The position numbers and the translations under genes are program-made. Below, in pieces: positions 33,644 through 42,105 of a DNA stretch of 44,866 nt (its first letter is position 1; each line of letters opens with the position of its first letter). Source of the DNA: Candidatus Thalassarchaeaceae archaeon (lineage in GTDB: Archaea; Thermoplasmatota; Poseidoniia; Poseidoniales; Thalassarchaeaceae); NCBI GenBank assembly GCA_029940695.1, contig JAPYUP010000011.1, forward strand, positions 1 through 44,866. The letters are read 5' to 3'. The notes below the pieces were generated by a model that was given only the letters and a program-made list of their open reading frames with translations, was not told the DNA's origin and did not search any database.

Positions 33644-34174
33644 ATGAGTAGAGTGCAGGGCAAATCGCAGCGGGGATACACCCAGCTGCTTGAGGGGGCT
33701 AACCTAGTGTCTGCTCGCACTGTCGATGTCGACTGCCACCACAAGCACTGCTACCACATCGCCAAAGCGATTCGCGGCATGAACGCTGACGAAGCCATAA
33801 GCTACCTCGAGGACGTCATAGAGAAGAAGCGCGCGATACCGTACCAGCGCCGTTCCCGAAAAGGGCGCGGTGGCAATACGATGGCCGGTCACAGGAAGGG
33901 CAAGATGGGACCAGGCAAGTACCCGAACAAGGCTTCCAAGGAATTCATCAAACTCATCAACAGCGCCATGGACAATGCCCGACAGCGCTACGACACCATC
34001 GACCCGGAAGAGATGATTATCACTCACGTCGCCGCCCATCGCGGACAGGTCGCCACCAACTGGAAAGCCCGGGCGATGGGTAGGTCGTCCCCCAGCAATC
34101 ACTACCAAATGAATCTGGAAATTTTCTTAGAGCACTTCGGCGAAGAGGAAGAGTCCGGGGAAGAGGAGTTCTGA
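33644..34174 (+). CDS. rpl22: Large subunit ribosomal protein uL22
   Basis: The 176-residue protein lines the exit tunnel. Evidence is ARTVDVDCHHKHCYHIAKAIRGM, shortened from the family pattern, with YLEDVIEKKRAIPYQRR and the C-terminal tunnel loop RGQVATNWKARAMGRSSPS. The end is acidic (EEEESGEEEF). ATG 33644 is chosen with GAGGTGA at 33632-33638; an earlier GTG at 33635 is inside that ribosome site. Confidence 0.95.
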   Translation: MSRVQGKSQRGYTQLLEGANLVSARTVDVDCHHKHCYHIAKAIRGMNADEAISYLEDVIEKKRAIPYQRRSRKGRGGNTMAGHRKGKMGPGKYPNKASKEFIKLINSAMDNARQRYDTIDPEEMIITHVAAHRGQVATNWKARAMGRSSPSNHYQMNLEIFLEHFGEEEESGEEEF

Positions 34175-34183
34175 GGTGATGTC

Positions 34184-34879
34184 ATGAGGCAGAACACGAT
34201 TCGCAAAATGATTGGTCGCAACGTCGAACGGCAGTTGGTGCGCGAGTACCTTCTGAAGGAAACCGAGAGAGCCGGTTTCGGCGGTCTTCACTTCAACAGG
34301 ACCCCTGAGGGCACCAAGGTGACCCTGACCGCCGAGCAGGTCGGACGAGTGATTGGCAGGCGCGGCAAGGTCATCCACGAGCTCCAGCGCCGGCTGCAAG
34401 AGGATTTCAAACTCACTAACCCCCAACTGGAGGTCGAGGAGATTGAAGATTCCAGAATCAGCGCCCAAATCATGGCGAGCAGGCTCGCCAGCTCCCTTGA
34501 GCGAGGCTGGTTCTTCCGCCGAGCAGGCCACAGCACGGTCCAGAACATAATGGACGCTGGCGCAAGAGGATGCATCGTCATCCTCAGTGGCAAGATAACG
34601 GGCGCTAGGCACCGTGTCGAGAAATTCCAGAAGGGGCACATCAAGTACTGCGGCGAGACGGCCCTGCAATTCATGGACGTCGGATTCTCGACCGCTGTCA
34701 AGAAGCTCGGTACCGTCGGCTGCACAGTCAGGATAATGAGACCCGGAACCAAACTTCCTCACGAAATCACAATCCAAGAGAGGCACGAGTCCGGTTTACC
34801 CCAACTAGTCGAAGCCTCTGGCTTCGTCCCCCTCGAGTTGGACGAGGCCTTAGTAGAAGGAACGAAGGAGGAGGAGTGA
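34184..34879 (+). CDS. rps3: Small subunit ribosomal protein uS3
   Basis: The 231-residue protein guards mRNA entry on the 30S subunit. The KH domain has VGRVIGRRGKVIHELQRRLQ, and the second domain has ERGWFFRRAGHSTVQNIMDAG and GARGCIVILSGKITGARHR. The last residues are acidic (GTKEEE). GAGGTGATGTC precedes ATG 34184. Its TGA overlaps the ATG of uL29. Confidence 0.97.
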   Translation: MRQNTIRKMIGRNVERQLVREYLLKETERAGFGGLHFNRTPEGTKVTLTAEQVGRVIGRRGKVIHELQRRLQEDFKLTNPQLEVEEIEDSRISAQIMASRLASSLERGWFFRRAGHSTVQNIMDAGARGCIVILSGKITGARHRVEKFQKGHIKYCGETALQFMDVGFSTAVKKLGTVGCTVRIMRPGTKLPHEITIQERHESGLPQLVEASGFVPLELDEALVEGTKEEE

Positions 34880-35082
34880 TGCCGTACGTAAGTTCGAAGG
34901 ACATCGATGAGATGAACCAAGAGCAGCGCGAGCGCACGCTCGAGGAACTGCGCGACGAGATGCTTCAGCTTAGAGCCCAGCAGGCCCTAGGTGGCTCGGC
35001 CTCGAATGCCGGAGCCTACAAGCAGACCCGCAGGAGCATCGCGAGGCTTCTCACGAAGATGAAACAGCCCAGGGGGGAGTGA
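34879..35082 (+). CDS. rpl29: Large subunit ribosomal protein uL29
   Basis: The 67-residue protein is a helical hairpin near the tunnel exit. Evidence is the pattern LEELRDEMLQLRAQQALGG, then YKQTRRSIARLLTKMKQ. ATG 34879 shares its first base with the uS3 stop and follows GGAGGAGGAG; a GTG three bases earlier is possible but less likely. Confidence 0.95.
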   Translation: MPYVSSKDIDEMNQEQRERTLEELRDEMLQLRAQQALGGSASNAGAYKQTRRSIARLLTKMKQPRGE

Positions 35083-35084
35083 TT

Positions 35085-35384
35085 ATGGCTGGGATTTGCA
35101 ACCTATGCGGCCTTCCCAACGAGCTCTGCATCTGTCAGGAGATCGCCAAAGAGCAGCAGAAGGCCATCATTTCGGTGGTCAGAAGGCGCTACGGAAAGCT
35201 TGTCACCATGGTCGAAGGCATCGACGATTCCGCCATCGACATCGGCCAGCTCGCTAAGATACTCAAGGGCGCCTGCGCGAGCGGCGGGACGGTCAAGGGC
35301 CGAACAATTGAGCTGCAGGGCAATCACAAGAAGAAGGCGTCCAAGGTCCTCGAACAGAACGGCTACCAAGTGGAGGTGCGCTGA
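35085..35384 (+). CDS. Translation initiation factor aIF1 (SUI1 family)
   Basis: The 99-residue factor monitors start-codon selection in the P site. The SUI1 core is RRRYGKLVTMVEGID, then LAKILKGACASGGTVKGRTIELQG and the closing VLEQNGYQVEV. The N terminus has a zinc-binding pattern ICNLCGLPNELCICQEIAKE, common in archaeal aIF1. ATG 35085 follows GGGGGGAG. The position between uL29 and rnp1 is standard in Euryarchaeota. Confidence 0.94.
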   Translation: MAGICNLCGLPNELCICQEIAKEQQKAIISVVRRRYGKLVTMVEGIDDSAIDIGQLAKILKGACASGGTVKGRTIELQGNHKKKASKVLEQNGYQVEVR

Positions 35385-35639
35385 ATGAGCAATCTAATTC
35401 ACATGCCTTGGCTCGCTCGACGACTGACGGTGACCGATTCCACCGATCCTACGCTTATAGGGGTCAGCGGCACAGTGCAGGACGAGACAAGACGAACCAT
35501 CCGAGTCATGACCGAGAGTGGCCCGCTAACACTGGCCAAGGATGTCATTCGCTTCACTATAGATGACGAGGAGATTGACGGAGCAATCGTGACGCAACGT
35601 CCCGAGGACAGAATCAATCGTAGATACAGGAGGACCTGA
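35385..35639 (+). CDS. rnp1: RNase P protein component 1 (Rpp29/POP4 homologue)
   Basis: The 84-residue protein is part of RNase P, which trims 5' leaders from pre-tRNA. Evidence is an Sm-like fold with LIGVSGTVQDETRRTIRVMT, then LTLAKDVIRFTI and the basic end RPEDRINRRYRRT, as in Rpp29. ATG 35385 follows directly after the aIF1 stop with GGAGGTG upstream. It is flanked by aIF1 and uS17, its usual archaeal position. Confidence 0.92.
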   Translation: MSNLIHMPWLARRLTVTDSTDPTLIGVSGTVQDETRRTIRVMTESGPLTLAKDVIRFTIDDEEIDGAIVTQRPEDRINRRYRRT

Positions 35640-35640
35640 G

Positions 35641-35973
35641 ATGCGCGACATAGGGGTAGACGTCCACGTCCCCGATGGCGAGTGGGACGGCAACGAGAAC
35701 TGCCCGTTCTACGGTAGCCTGAGGCTGCGCGGACAAATCATCAAGGGAGTTGTCTCATCCAAGGGTATGCAGGACGCGGTAATCGTCGAGCGTGAGACCA
35801 CGCGCTACATGAAGAAGTTCGAGCGCTACGAGAAGCGCACCCGACGCTACCCAGCACACCTACCGAGTTGCATAGGTGAGATCGCTGCCGGCGATAGCGT
35901 CCGCATCATGGAGTGCAGGCCGCTCTCCAAGACGGTGAAGTTCTGCGTTATCGAGAAGGAGGGGAGCGAATGA
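35641..35973 (+). CDS. rps17: Small subunit ribosomal protein uS17
   Basis: The 110-residue protein binds 16S rRNA early in assembly. Evidence is NCPFYGSLRLRGQIIKG, VERETTRYMKKFERYEKRTRR and the OB-fold end PLSKTVKFCVIEK, which carries the family signature GDSVRIMECRPLSKT. AGGAGGA precedes ATG 35641. The stop overlaps uL14 by four bases. Confidence 0.96.
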   Translation: MRDIGVDVHVPDGEWDGNENCPFYGSLRLRGQIIKGVVSSKGMQDAVIVERETTRYMKKFERYEKRTRRYPAHLPSCIGEIAAGDSVRIMECRPLSKTVKFCVIEKEGSE

Positions 35974-36368
35974 AGGGGATTCCCGGGCGCGTGACCTCCG
36001 GCCTGCCAACGCAGGCCCGACTGGACTGCGTCGACAACACCGGCGCCAAGGTAGTCCAGTTAATCACCGTGCTCAAAAAGGGCGGGGTCGCGAGGAGGTA
36101 CCCTTCCGCTGGCGTGGGTGACATGATTAGAGTCACCGTCAGGCGCGGCACTCCTGAGACCCGTCGCCAGATTTTCAACGCCATCATAATCCGTCAAGCT
36201 AGGCCCTTCCGCAGGGTCGACGGCACGTGGGTGCGGTTCGAGGACAACGCATGCGTAATCACGAATGATCGTGGTGAAGTGCAGGGATCCGACATAAAGG
36301 GGCCCGTGAGCAGGGAGGCCGCCGAGAGGTGGCCTAGGATTGCTGCCACGGCCAAGCAGATAGTGTGA
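35970..36368 (+). CDS. rpl14: Large subunit ribosomal protein uL14
   Basis: The 132-residue protein is at the subunit interface where aIF6 and factors bind. Evidence is LDCVDNTGAKVVQLITV, GVGDMIRVTVRRGTPETRR and VRFEDNACVITNDRGEVQGS. ATG 35970 overlaps the uS17 stop (ATGA) and follows GGAGGGGAG. The longer frame upstream runs through the uS17 gene and is not used. Confidence 0.97.
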   Translation: MKGIPGRVTSGLPTQARLDCVDNTGAKVVQLITVLKKGGVARRYPSAGVGDMIRVTVRRGTPETRRQIFNAIIIRQARPFRRVDGTWVRFEDNACVITNDRGEVQGSDIKGPVSREAAERWPRIAATAKQIV

Positions 36369-36378
36369 GGTGAAAGGA

Positions 36379-36816
36379 ATGTCCAGTAAGAAGTCAGGAA
36401 AGCAGCGAATGGCCCAGAGCAAGGCCCCGATTCACGTCCGTCGCAAGCGGATGAGGGCACGCCTAATCACAGACGACCCCGACCTGAAGGACATCCGATC
36501 CGTCACCGTTCGAGTAGGCGACGAGGTCGAGGTCACGAGGGGCGACTTCAGCCACCCGAACAGTGTCAAGGCCGACTCCCGTGGCAAGCGACTAGCCCAG
36601 GCCAGAGGCAGGGCTGGTGTCAAGGCCAAGGTCGCGAGAGTCGACACGGGCAACGACTTCATCTTTGTTGACGGCCTAACTCAGTCAACCGCAGACGGCA
36701 AGGAGGAGGCAGTTCCAATCAGGCCCTCCAATGTCATCGTCACCAAGCTTTACGAGGGCGACCCACTTCGCATCCGGAGGATTATGGATCGCACTTCGGG
36801 AGGTGATTCGGAATGA
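36379..36816 (+). CDS. rpl24: Large subunit ribosomal protein uL24
   Basis: The 145-residue protein initiates 50S assembly. Evidence is the archaeal/eukaryal start SKKSGKQRMAQSKAPIHVRR, the KOW-like VRVGDEVEVTRGDFSHP, and KVARVDTGNDFIFVDGLT. The ATG is at 36379 with GAGGTGA upstream (36366-36372). Its stop overlaps eS4 by four bases. Confidence 0.95.
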   Translation: MSSKKSGKQRMAQSKAPIHVRRKRMRARLITDDPDLKDIRSVTVRVGDEVEVTRGDFSHPNSVKADSRGKRLAQARGRAGVKAKVARVDTGNDFIFVDGLTQSTADGKEEAVPIRPSNVIVTKLYEGDPLRIRRIMDRTSGGDSE

Positions 36817-37511
36817 GCAGGAGCCACATCAAGCGCCTCGTGATGCCGCGGAGTTGGCCGCTGACGAGAAAGACTAGCATTTGGGTCCAGAAACCGAACC
36901 CCGGTGGCCACAACACGGAGATGTGCATGCCGCTCGGCATCGTTCTGAGGGATGTCCTCGGCATCGCACATAATATGCGCGAGGCCAAGCGAATCCTGCA
37001 CTCGAGGAAGGTGAGCGTAGACGGGCGCATTGAGACCGACCGCTCTCGCGGAGTGGGCCTGATGGATGTCCTGACCGTTGGTGAGAACAACTACAGGTGC
37101 GTGTTGGACACCAACGGCAAACTGCGGTACCGCTCTATTCCCAAGAAGGCCGCTGGCAGCAAAATCTGCAGAGTTATGAGAAAGACCACGATTAAGGGTG
37201 GCAAGACCCAGATTCACCTCCACGACGGCCGCAACATTGTGGTCGATGATGCTTCGAAGTACAAGTCCGGCGACTCACTTGCCATCTCGCTGCCGAACCA
37301 GACCATCTCTTCTCACATGGAAATGAAGATTGGGGCTCTGGCGTACCTGACTGGCGGCAGTCACATCGGCGAGACGACCGTGATCCAAGACCAGGAAGTC
37401 AAGCGCTCTTCAAAGCCCAATGAGACCTCCTTCGAGAACTTCGGAACAATCACGGACTACGTCTTCGTCATCGGCAAGGCCACCGACCTGCCTCTGGAGG
37501 GTGACTCATGA
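36813..37511 (+). CDS. rps4e: Small subunit ribosomal protein eS4
   Basis: The 232-residue protein is specific to Archaea and eukaryotes. Evidence is the start HIKRLVMPRSWPLTRK, the S4-like SRKVSVDGRIETD, and the KOW segment GALAYLTGGSHIGETTVI. GGAGGTGATTCGG precedes ATG 36813. The position between uL24 and uL5 is the standard archaeal one. Confidence 0.96.
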   Translation: MSRSHIKRLVMPRSWPLTRKTSIWVQKPNPGGHNTEMCMPLGIVLRDVLGIAHNMREAKRILHSRKVSVDGRIETDRSRGVGLMDVLTVGENNYRCVLDTNGKLRYRSIPKKAAGSKICRVMRKTTIKGGKTQIHLHDGRNIVVDDASKYKSGDSLAISLPNQTISSHMEMKIGALAYLTGGSHIGETTVIQDQEVKRSSKPNETSFENFGTITDYVFVIGKATDLPLEGDS

Positions 37512-38035
37512 GCGATGCTGCCAACCCCATGCTGTCGCCCAGTATCACCAAGGTCACGGTGAACATTGGCGTGGGCGAGGGCGGTCGACGACTCCTGCTC
37601 GCGGAGCGCGTGCTCGAGGTCCTCACGGCGTTGAAGCCGATGCGCACCATTTCCACCAAGACCAACAGGGACCTCGGCACGAGGAAGGGAGCTCCGATTG
37701 GCTGCAAGGTCACGATACGCGACTCTGAGGCCATCGAGGCTTTCCTGAAGGACGCCTTCTGGGTGAGGGACCATGCCCTCCCAGCGTACAACTTCGACGT
37801 TCAGGGAAACCTGTCGTTCGGCATCTCTGACTACACCGACTTTCCCAAACAGAAGTATGATCCTGACATCGGTATCTTCGGAATGGACGTAAACGTGGTC
37901 CTCGAACGCCCCGGTCACCGTGTCTCTAGGCGGCGGCGACGTAAGTCTAGGGTCTCCGTGCCTCACAGAATCGGCAAGGAAGAGTCGAAGGCGTGGTTCG
38001 CTGATCGGTACGGGCTCAACATAGTGGAGGAGTGA
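37508..38035 (+). CDS. rpl5: Large subunit ribosomal protein uL5
   Basis: The 175-residue protein binds 5S rRNA. Evidence is [39 protein letters not shown], and [20 protein letters not shown] with the C-terminal [13 protein letters not shown]. It overlaps eS4 by four bases and precedes uS14. Confidence 0.97.
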   Translation: MSDAANPMLSPSITKVTVNIGVGEGGRRLLLAERVLEVLTALKPMRTISTKTNRDLGTRKGAPIGCKVTIRDSEAIEAFLKDAFWVRDHALPAYNFDVQGNLSFGISDYTDFPKQKYDPDIGIFGMDVNVVLERPGHRVSRRRRRKSRVSVPHRIGKEESKAWFADRYGLNIVEE

Positions 38036-38037
38036 GT

Positions 38038-38190
38038 ATGGCGCGCGATCACGGTGAGAGCATTGGAAGAAGCACTGGATGCAGGCGCTGCGGGCGCAAG
38101 AGGGGAATGATCCGGCGACACGGCCTGCGACTGTGCAGACAGTGCTTCCGAGACGTCGCCCCCGATATTGGATTCAAGAAGTACTCATGA
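38038..38190 (+). CDS. rps14: Small subunit ribosomal protein uS14, zinc-binding
   Basis: This is a 50-residue protein read directly from the sequence: it begins [19 protein letters not shown] and ends in IGFKKYS with TGA at 38188-38190. The zinc site is CRRC and CRQC, and [15 protein letters not shown] is the archaeal uS14 pattern. ATG 38038 lies two bases after the uL5 stop with GGAGGAGTGA upstream. It occupies the expected place between uL5 and uS8. Confidence 0.95.
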   Translation: MARDHGESIGRSTGCRRCGRKRGMIRRHGLRLCRQCFRDVAPDIGFKKYS

Positions 38191-38199
38191 GGTGATAAG

Positions 38200-38589
38200 A
38201 TGCAGTTTGACCCATTGAATGACGCTTTTACAACGATTTTCAACGCAGAGCACGCTGGCAAGTACGAAGTTACTGTGCGCCCAGCCAGCAATCTGCTAGG
38301 TAGCATGCTGACCATCATGCAGAAGTCCGGTTACCTGGGCGAGTACGAACGCTTGGAAGACGGACGCGGTGGCTCCTTCCGAATCGAGCTCATCGGGGCC
38401 ATAAACCGCTGTGGCGTCATTAAACCTCGTCACTCTGTCAAGCGCTCGGATTTCGACAAGTGGGAGTCGAGGTATCTACCAGCGAGGGACTTTGGCCTAC
38501 TGATACTGACTACCAATCAAGGCGTCATGGACCACTTTGACGCGAAGAAGGAGAGGGTTGGCGGGCGCTTGCTCGCATACGTGTTCTAG
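38200..38589 (+). CDS. rps8: Small subunit ribosomal protein uS8
   Basis: The 129-residue protein nucleates the 16S platform. Evidence is DPLNDAFTTIFNAEHAGK, then IMQKSGYLGEYERLEDGRGG, ending in ARDFGLLILTTNQGVMDH and LLAYVF. GAGGTGATAAG precedes ATG 38200. Confidence 0.96.
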   Translation: MQFDPLNDAFTTIFNAEHAGKYEVTVRPASNLLGSMLTIMQKSGYLGEYERLEDGRGGSFRIELIGAINRCGVIKPRHSVKRSDFDKWESRYLPARDFGLLILTTNQGVMDHFDAKKERVGGRLLAYVF

Positions 38590-38600
38590 GAGGAAATCGC

Positions 38601-39152
38601 ATGCCCAGAACTGCCCTAGTATCGAATCTCATCGCCATCCCCGAGGGAGTGAGCGCAAACCTCGAGGGCAACACCGTGACTCTGACCAAGGACGGCAACT
38701 CGATAACTAGGGATTTCAACCACAATCGAGTCCTAGTTCGACAGGTGGACGGCGACTTGGAGGTGTTCTGTAACCTGCCACGCCGTTCCGAGAGGGCAAT
38801 AGCGGGAACCTGGGCCGCGCATCTGCGCAACATGGCCAAGGGCCTCGACGAGGGCTTCGAGTACCGCCTCAAGGCGGTCTTCAGCCACTTCCCTATGTCC
38901 CTCAAGGTCCAGGGTAACGAGTTCACCATCACCAACTTGCTAGGCGAGAAGGTTCCGAGGGTCGCAAGCCTCCCATGGTCGCCTGCGGAGGTCGAGGTCA
39001 AAGTCAAAGGGAGGTCCGATGTTTTCGTCATGGGTGCCGACCGTGAGAAAGTCGGTCAAACAGCAGCCAACATAGAGCGAGCCTGTAAGATCAAGAATCG
39101 AGACCCGAGGGTCTTCCAAGATGGTGTGTACATCGTGTCCAAGGGAGCATAG
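38601..39152 (+). CDS. rpl6: Large subunit ribosomal protein uL6
   Basis: The 183-residue protein sits near the factor-binding site. Evidence is the two-repeat fold with IPEGVSANLEGNTVTLTKDG and VQGNEFTITNLLGEKVPR, and the end CKIKNRDPRVFQDGVYIV typical of archaeal uL6. AGGAGG, overlapping the uS8 stop, precedes ATG 38601. Confidence 0.96.
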   Translation: MPRTALVSNLIAIPEGVSANLEGNTVTLTKDGNSITRDFNHNRVLVRQVDGDLEVFCNLPRRSERAIAGTWAAHLRNMAKGLDEGFEYRLKAVFSHFPMSLKVQGNEFTITNLLGEKVPRVASLPWSPAEVEVKVKGRSDVFVMGADREKVGQTAANIERACKIKNRDPRVFQDGVYIVSKGA

Positions 39153-39163
39153 GAAGTGAAGAA

Positions 39164-39850
39164 ATGGCGTACGATGAATTGACCGTGGCCGAGCTCAAGG
39201 ACCTGCTGCGCGAGCGCGAGCTGCCCGTCTCGGGCAGAAAGAGCGAGCTCGTTGCGCGCCTGACCGATGCCGAGGAGGCACCCTCAGAGGTCGAGCATGA
39301 TGAAGCGCCACCCGAGAAGACACCCGATATCATAGATGAAGAGGGGAATGACTTCGAGGAAGACGATAACGACCACTATGAGGACGAGGGTGACTTCGAG
39401 GAGTGGGAAGAATTCCACACCTCGCGACAGAAGCCAGTCCTCGACGATGCCACGCGGGCGGCTCTCGACATGCGCGCGGCACAGAGCAAGAAGCAACCCA
39501 CCTTCAGGCGCCAAGAGTGGTTCCGTTACCGACGCCTGTCCAAGACCGGCTACCGTAAGCCGAAGGGCAAGGATTCCAAGATGAGGCAGAACAGGAAGTA
39601 CCGCGCCCCAATGGCTAGGGTCGGTTACGGCAAGGTCGCCGCAGCTCGCGGCCTCCACCCCTCGGGGTTCAAGGAGGTCCTTGTCCATAACTCAAACGAA
39701 CTGGACGGACTCAACCCCGAGCTCCAGGCCGTGAGGATCGGCGCTGGCGTGGGCAACAGGAAGCGCTCGAGAATCCACGACCGCGCTGATGATCTCGGCC
39801 TACGCATTCTGAACCGGCGCCCGATTGTGCGCAAGGGGGACATGCAATGA
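39164..39850 (+). CDS. rpl32e: Ribosomal protein eL32 with an N-terminal SAP domain and acidic linker
   Basis: The 228-residue protein consists of three parts. Residues 1-36 match the SAP DNA/RNA-binding motif (LTVAELKDLLRERELPVSG, then RKSELVARL). Residues 37-90 are very acidic (EEGNDFEEDDNDHYEDEGDF). Residues about 105-228 are eL32 (FRRQEWFRYRRLSKTGYRKP, RAPMARVGYG, ARGLHPSGFKEVLVHN). The usual archaeal protein is much shorter or has a different extension. The frame is continuous and the start at 39164 has GGAAGTGAAG upstream, so it is a real fusion. It lies between uL6 and eL19, its usual place. Confidence 0.93.
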   Translation: MAYDELTVAELKDLLRERELPVSGRKSELVARLTDAEEAPSEVEHDEAPPEKTPDIIDEEGNDFEEDDNDHYEDEGDFEEWEEFHTSRQKPVLDDATRAALDMRAAQSKKQPTFRRQEWFRYRRLSKTGYRKPKGKDSKMRQNRKYRAPMARVGYGKVAAARGLHPSGFKEVLVHNSNELDGLNPELQAVRIGAGVGNRKRSRIHDRADDLGLRILNRRPIVRKGDMQ

Positions 39851-40323
39851 TGATTACCAACCAGAAGCGGATGGCTGCCCAGATCTTCTCGAAGAGAGAG
39901 GGGAGGGTCGTCGGCATACACAGAGTCAGGATCGACCCTGACTACTTGGACGAGGTCGCCGACGCCGTCCAGAATGAGGACGTGCGCAGCCTCATCGACT
40001 CCGGGATTATCACGGCCAAGCCAATCGTCGGAACCAGCCGGTCGAGGGCCCGCAAGGCCTCACAGCAGAAATCGAAGGGCCGTCGCAAGGGTCAGGGCTC
40101 TAGGAGTGGCAGTGCAAACGCCCGCAGCCCGAGGAAGCAGCGCTGGATGACTCGGATAAGGGCGCAGCGGAGGGTACTCAGGGAATTGAGGGAAGGGAAA
40201 TCCATTACCCCGTCCCAATACAGGCACTTCTACCTCAAGGCGAAGGGCGGATCCTACCGCTCGATTGCCCACATGAGGAGCAACCTCGAACTCGAGGGGA
40301 TATCTATTGGGGGTGAGCAGTGA
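39847..40323 (+). CDS. rpl19e: Large subunit ribosomal protein eL19
   Basis: The 158-residue protein forms an intersubunit bridge. Evidence is NQKRMAAQIFSKREGRVVGI, SLIDSGIITAKPIVGTSR, GRRKGQGSRSGSANAR and the closing YFHLYRKAKGG-like YRHFYLKAKGGSYRS. Two adjacent ATGs (39847 and 39850) are possible; the first overlaps the eL32 stop. Confidence 0.96.
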   Translation: MMITNQKRMAAQIFSKREGRVVGIHRVRIDPDYLDEVADAVQNEDVRSLIDSGIITAKPIVGTSRSRARKASQQKSKGRRKGQGSRSGSANARSPRKQRWMTRIRAQRRVLRELREGKSITPSQYRHFYLKAKGGSYRSIAHMRSNLELEGISIGGEQ

Positions 40324-40838
40324 TGGTACGAGGACGGAGCCACCGACTGCGCTTCAAGCGTCGCCGTAACGCTGAAACCGACTACCACAGGAGGATGAGG
40401 ATGCTGAGGGGGGGACTTCCTCGCGCAGTCGTCCGAGTCTCCAACACTCAGGTCACATGCCAACTTGTCTCCTTCGACGCCGGAGGTGACAGGGTGTTGG
40501 CTTCGGTCACGGGCAAGACTCTTGTCGACAAGCACAAGTGGCCATCCGACGCCTCTCGCAAGTCGGTGCCCGCCTGCTACCTAGCAGGAATGGCTCTCGC
40601 GAGGTCCGCTCTTGCCGCTGGTCACAGCGAGGCGATTCTCGACATCGGTCTGGCTGCCTCCTCCAGGGGCAGCAGGACCTATGCCGCACTCAGGGGCATG
40701 GTCGATTGCGGCCTCGAGGTCCCTCATTCTGAGGCTGTGCTTCCCAGCGACGAGCGAGTAAACGGCTCGCACATCGACGAAAGCCTAGCCAAGGCCGTGG
40801 CAACGACCAAGAAATCGATAGAGGGGGCGAAAGCATGA
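40323..40838 (+). CDS. rpl18: Large subunit ribosomal protein uL18
   Basis: The 171-residue protein binds 5S rRNA together with uL5. Evidence is RLRFKRRRNAETDYHRRM, LPRAVVRVSNTQVTCQLV and ALRGMVDCGLEVPHSEAVLP. ATG 40323 shares its first base with the eL19 stop, and GGGGGTGAGCAG is upstream. The stop overlaps uS5 by four bases. Confidence 0.96.
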   Translation: MVRGRSHRLRFKRRRNAETDYHRRMRMLRGGLPRAVVRVSNTQVTCQLVSFDAGGDRVLASVTGKTLVDKHKWPSDASRKSVPACYLAGMALARSALAAGHSEAILDIGLAASSRGSRTYAALRGMVDCGLEVPHSEAVLPSDERVNGSHIDESLAKAVATTKKSIEGAKA

Positions 40839-41629
40839 GCGAAGAGGCTGCACCAACAGAGGAAGAGGTCGCACCAGAAGAGGAGACCGTCCAAGTCGCA
40901 CCCGGCTTAGCACTCGCCCAGGCCCCCATCGAGCACTCTGACGATGGCCCGAGGCGGAGGCGCGGTCCCGACCCTCTGGCAGCACTGCGAGTATGGGTAC
41001 CGCGCACGCGCCTAGGCCGCATGGTCATGAGCGGGGAGATACTCACCTACGAGCAGGCGCTCGCCACCGGGTTGCCGATCCGCGAGGCCGAGATTGTCGA
41101 TGCCTTGCTTCCGGGCCTCGAGGACGACGTCCTCAACGTCAACATGATTCAGAGGATGACCGACTCCGGTCGCCGTGTCAGGTTCAACGTCTTGTGCGCA
41201 GTGGGTAATGGCGATGGTTACGTGGGACTCTCGATTTGCAAGGGCAAGGAGGTCGCCAGCACCATTCAGAAGGCAATCATCCAAGCCAAACTCAACCTCA
41301 TCCCAGTGATGCGCGGCAATGGCTCTTGGGAGTCCTCCGAGGGGCCAGGCAACAGCGTCCCGTTCAAGACCACTGGCAGGTCCGGCTCGACCCGCATAAC
41401 CCTTCTGCCCGCCCCCGCGGGCAAGGGCCTAGTAATCGGCGCCTACGGTCGCAGGGTCCTAGCTCTCGCGGGTGTTTCCGACGTCTGGTCTCGCTCATCC
41501 GGCCAGACCCGCTCGACCATCAACTTCGCCAAGGCGACCTTCAACGCGCTGGTCGAACTAAGTCGAACCAAGATCAGCGATGACCTCCGCAGACGTCTGC
41601 AAATCACCGTCGGGAGGAAGCTCGCATGA
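40835..41629 (+). CDS. rps5: Small subunit ribosomal protein uS5
   Basis: The 264-residue protein helps translational accuracy at the mRNA channel. The core has VLNVNMIQRMTDSGRRVRF, CAVGNGDGYVGLSICKGKE and TLLPAPAGKGLVIG. The N terminus is an acidic extension of about 25 residues (EEAAPTEEEVAPEEE). It overlaps uL18 and uL30 by four bases at each end. Confidence 0.96.
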   Translation: MSEEAAPTEEEVAPEEETVQVAPGLALAQAPIEHSDDGPRRRRGPDPLAALRVWVPRTRLGRMVMSGEILTYEQALATGLPIREAEIVDALLPGLEDDVLNVNMIQRMTDSGRRVRFNVLCAVGNGDGYVGLSICKGKEVASTIQKAIIQAKLNLIPVMRGNGSWESSEGPGNSVPFKTTGRSGSTRITLLPAPAGKGLVIGAYGRRVLALAGVSDVWSRSSGQTRSTINFAKATFNALVELSRTKISDDLRRRLQITVGRKLA

Positions 41630-42096
41630 CCTACCTAGTGATTAGGGCCCGGAGCGACCGGGGAGTCACCAAGAAAATCCGTGATACTATGGCGATGCTC
41701 AATCTGACGCGCGTCAACCACGCGGTCTTCCTCCCCGAGACGCCCAGTTACACTGGCATGCTCCAGAAGTCCAAGGACTTCGTCACATGGGGCGAGGTCG
41801 ACGCCGAGACAATCAGCACGCTCCTCAAGGAGCGCGGTAGGATGATCGGTGACAAGCCCGTGACTGACACAGTGATCAAATCCAGCAGCGAGTACTCCAC
41901 GATAGACGCCCTCGCGAAGGCGATCGCCTCGGGCGATGCGACTCCGAAGGCCGTCGAGGGCCTCAAGCCGGTTTTGAGACTCCACCCCCCGAGGGGGGCT
42001 CAGGGCTGGGGTGGCATCAAGCGCGCCTACTCAATCGGCGGCGCGCTTGGGTTCCGCGGCAAGGACATCGAGAACCTGGTCGCGAGGATGGTCTGA
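41626..42096 (+). CDS. rpl30: Large subunit ribosomal protein uL30
   Basis: The 156-residue protein has the archaeal long form. Evidence is TYLVIRARSDRGVTKKIRDT, MLNLTRVNHAVFLPETPSY, MLQKSKDFVTWGEVD and the end LHPPRGAQGWGGIKRAYSIG. It overlaps the uS5 stop and is followed by uL15. Confidence 0.96.
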   Translation: MTYLVIRARSDRGVTKKIRDTMAMLNLTRVNHAVFLPETPSYTGMLQKSKDFVTWGEVDAETISTLLKERGRMIGDKPVTDTVIKSSSEYSTIDALAKAIASGDATPKAVEGLKPVLRLHPPRGAQGWGGIKRAYSIGGALGFRGKDIENLVARMV

Positions 42097-42105
42097 GGTG
42101 AGTGC

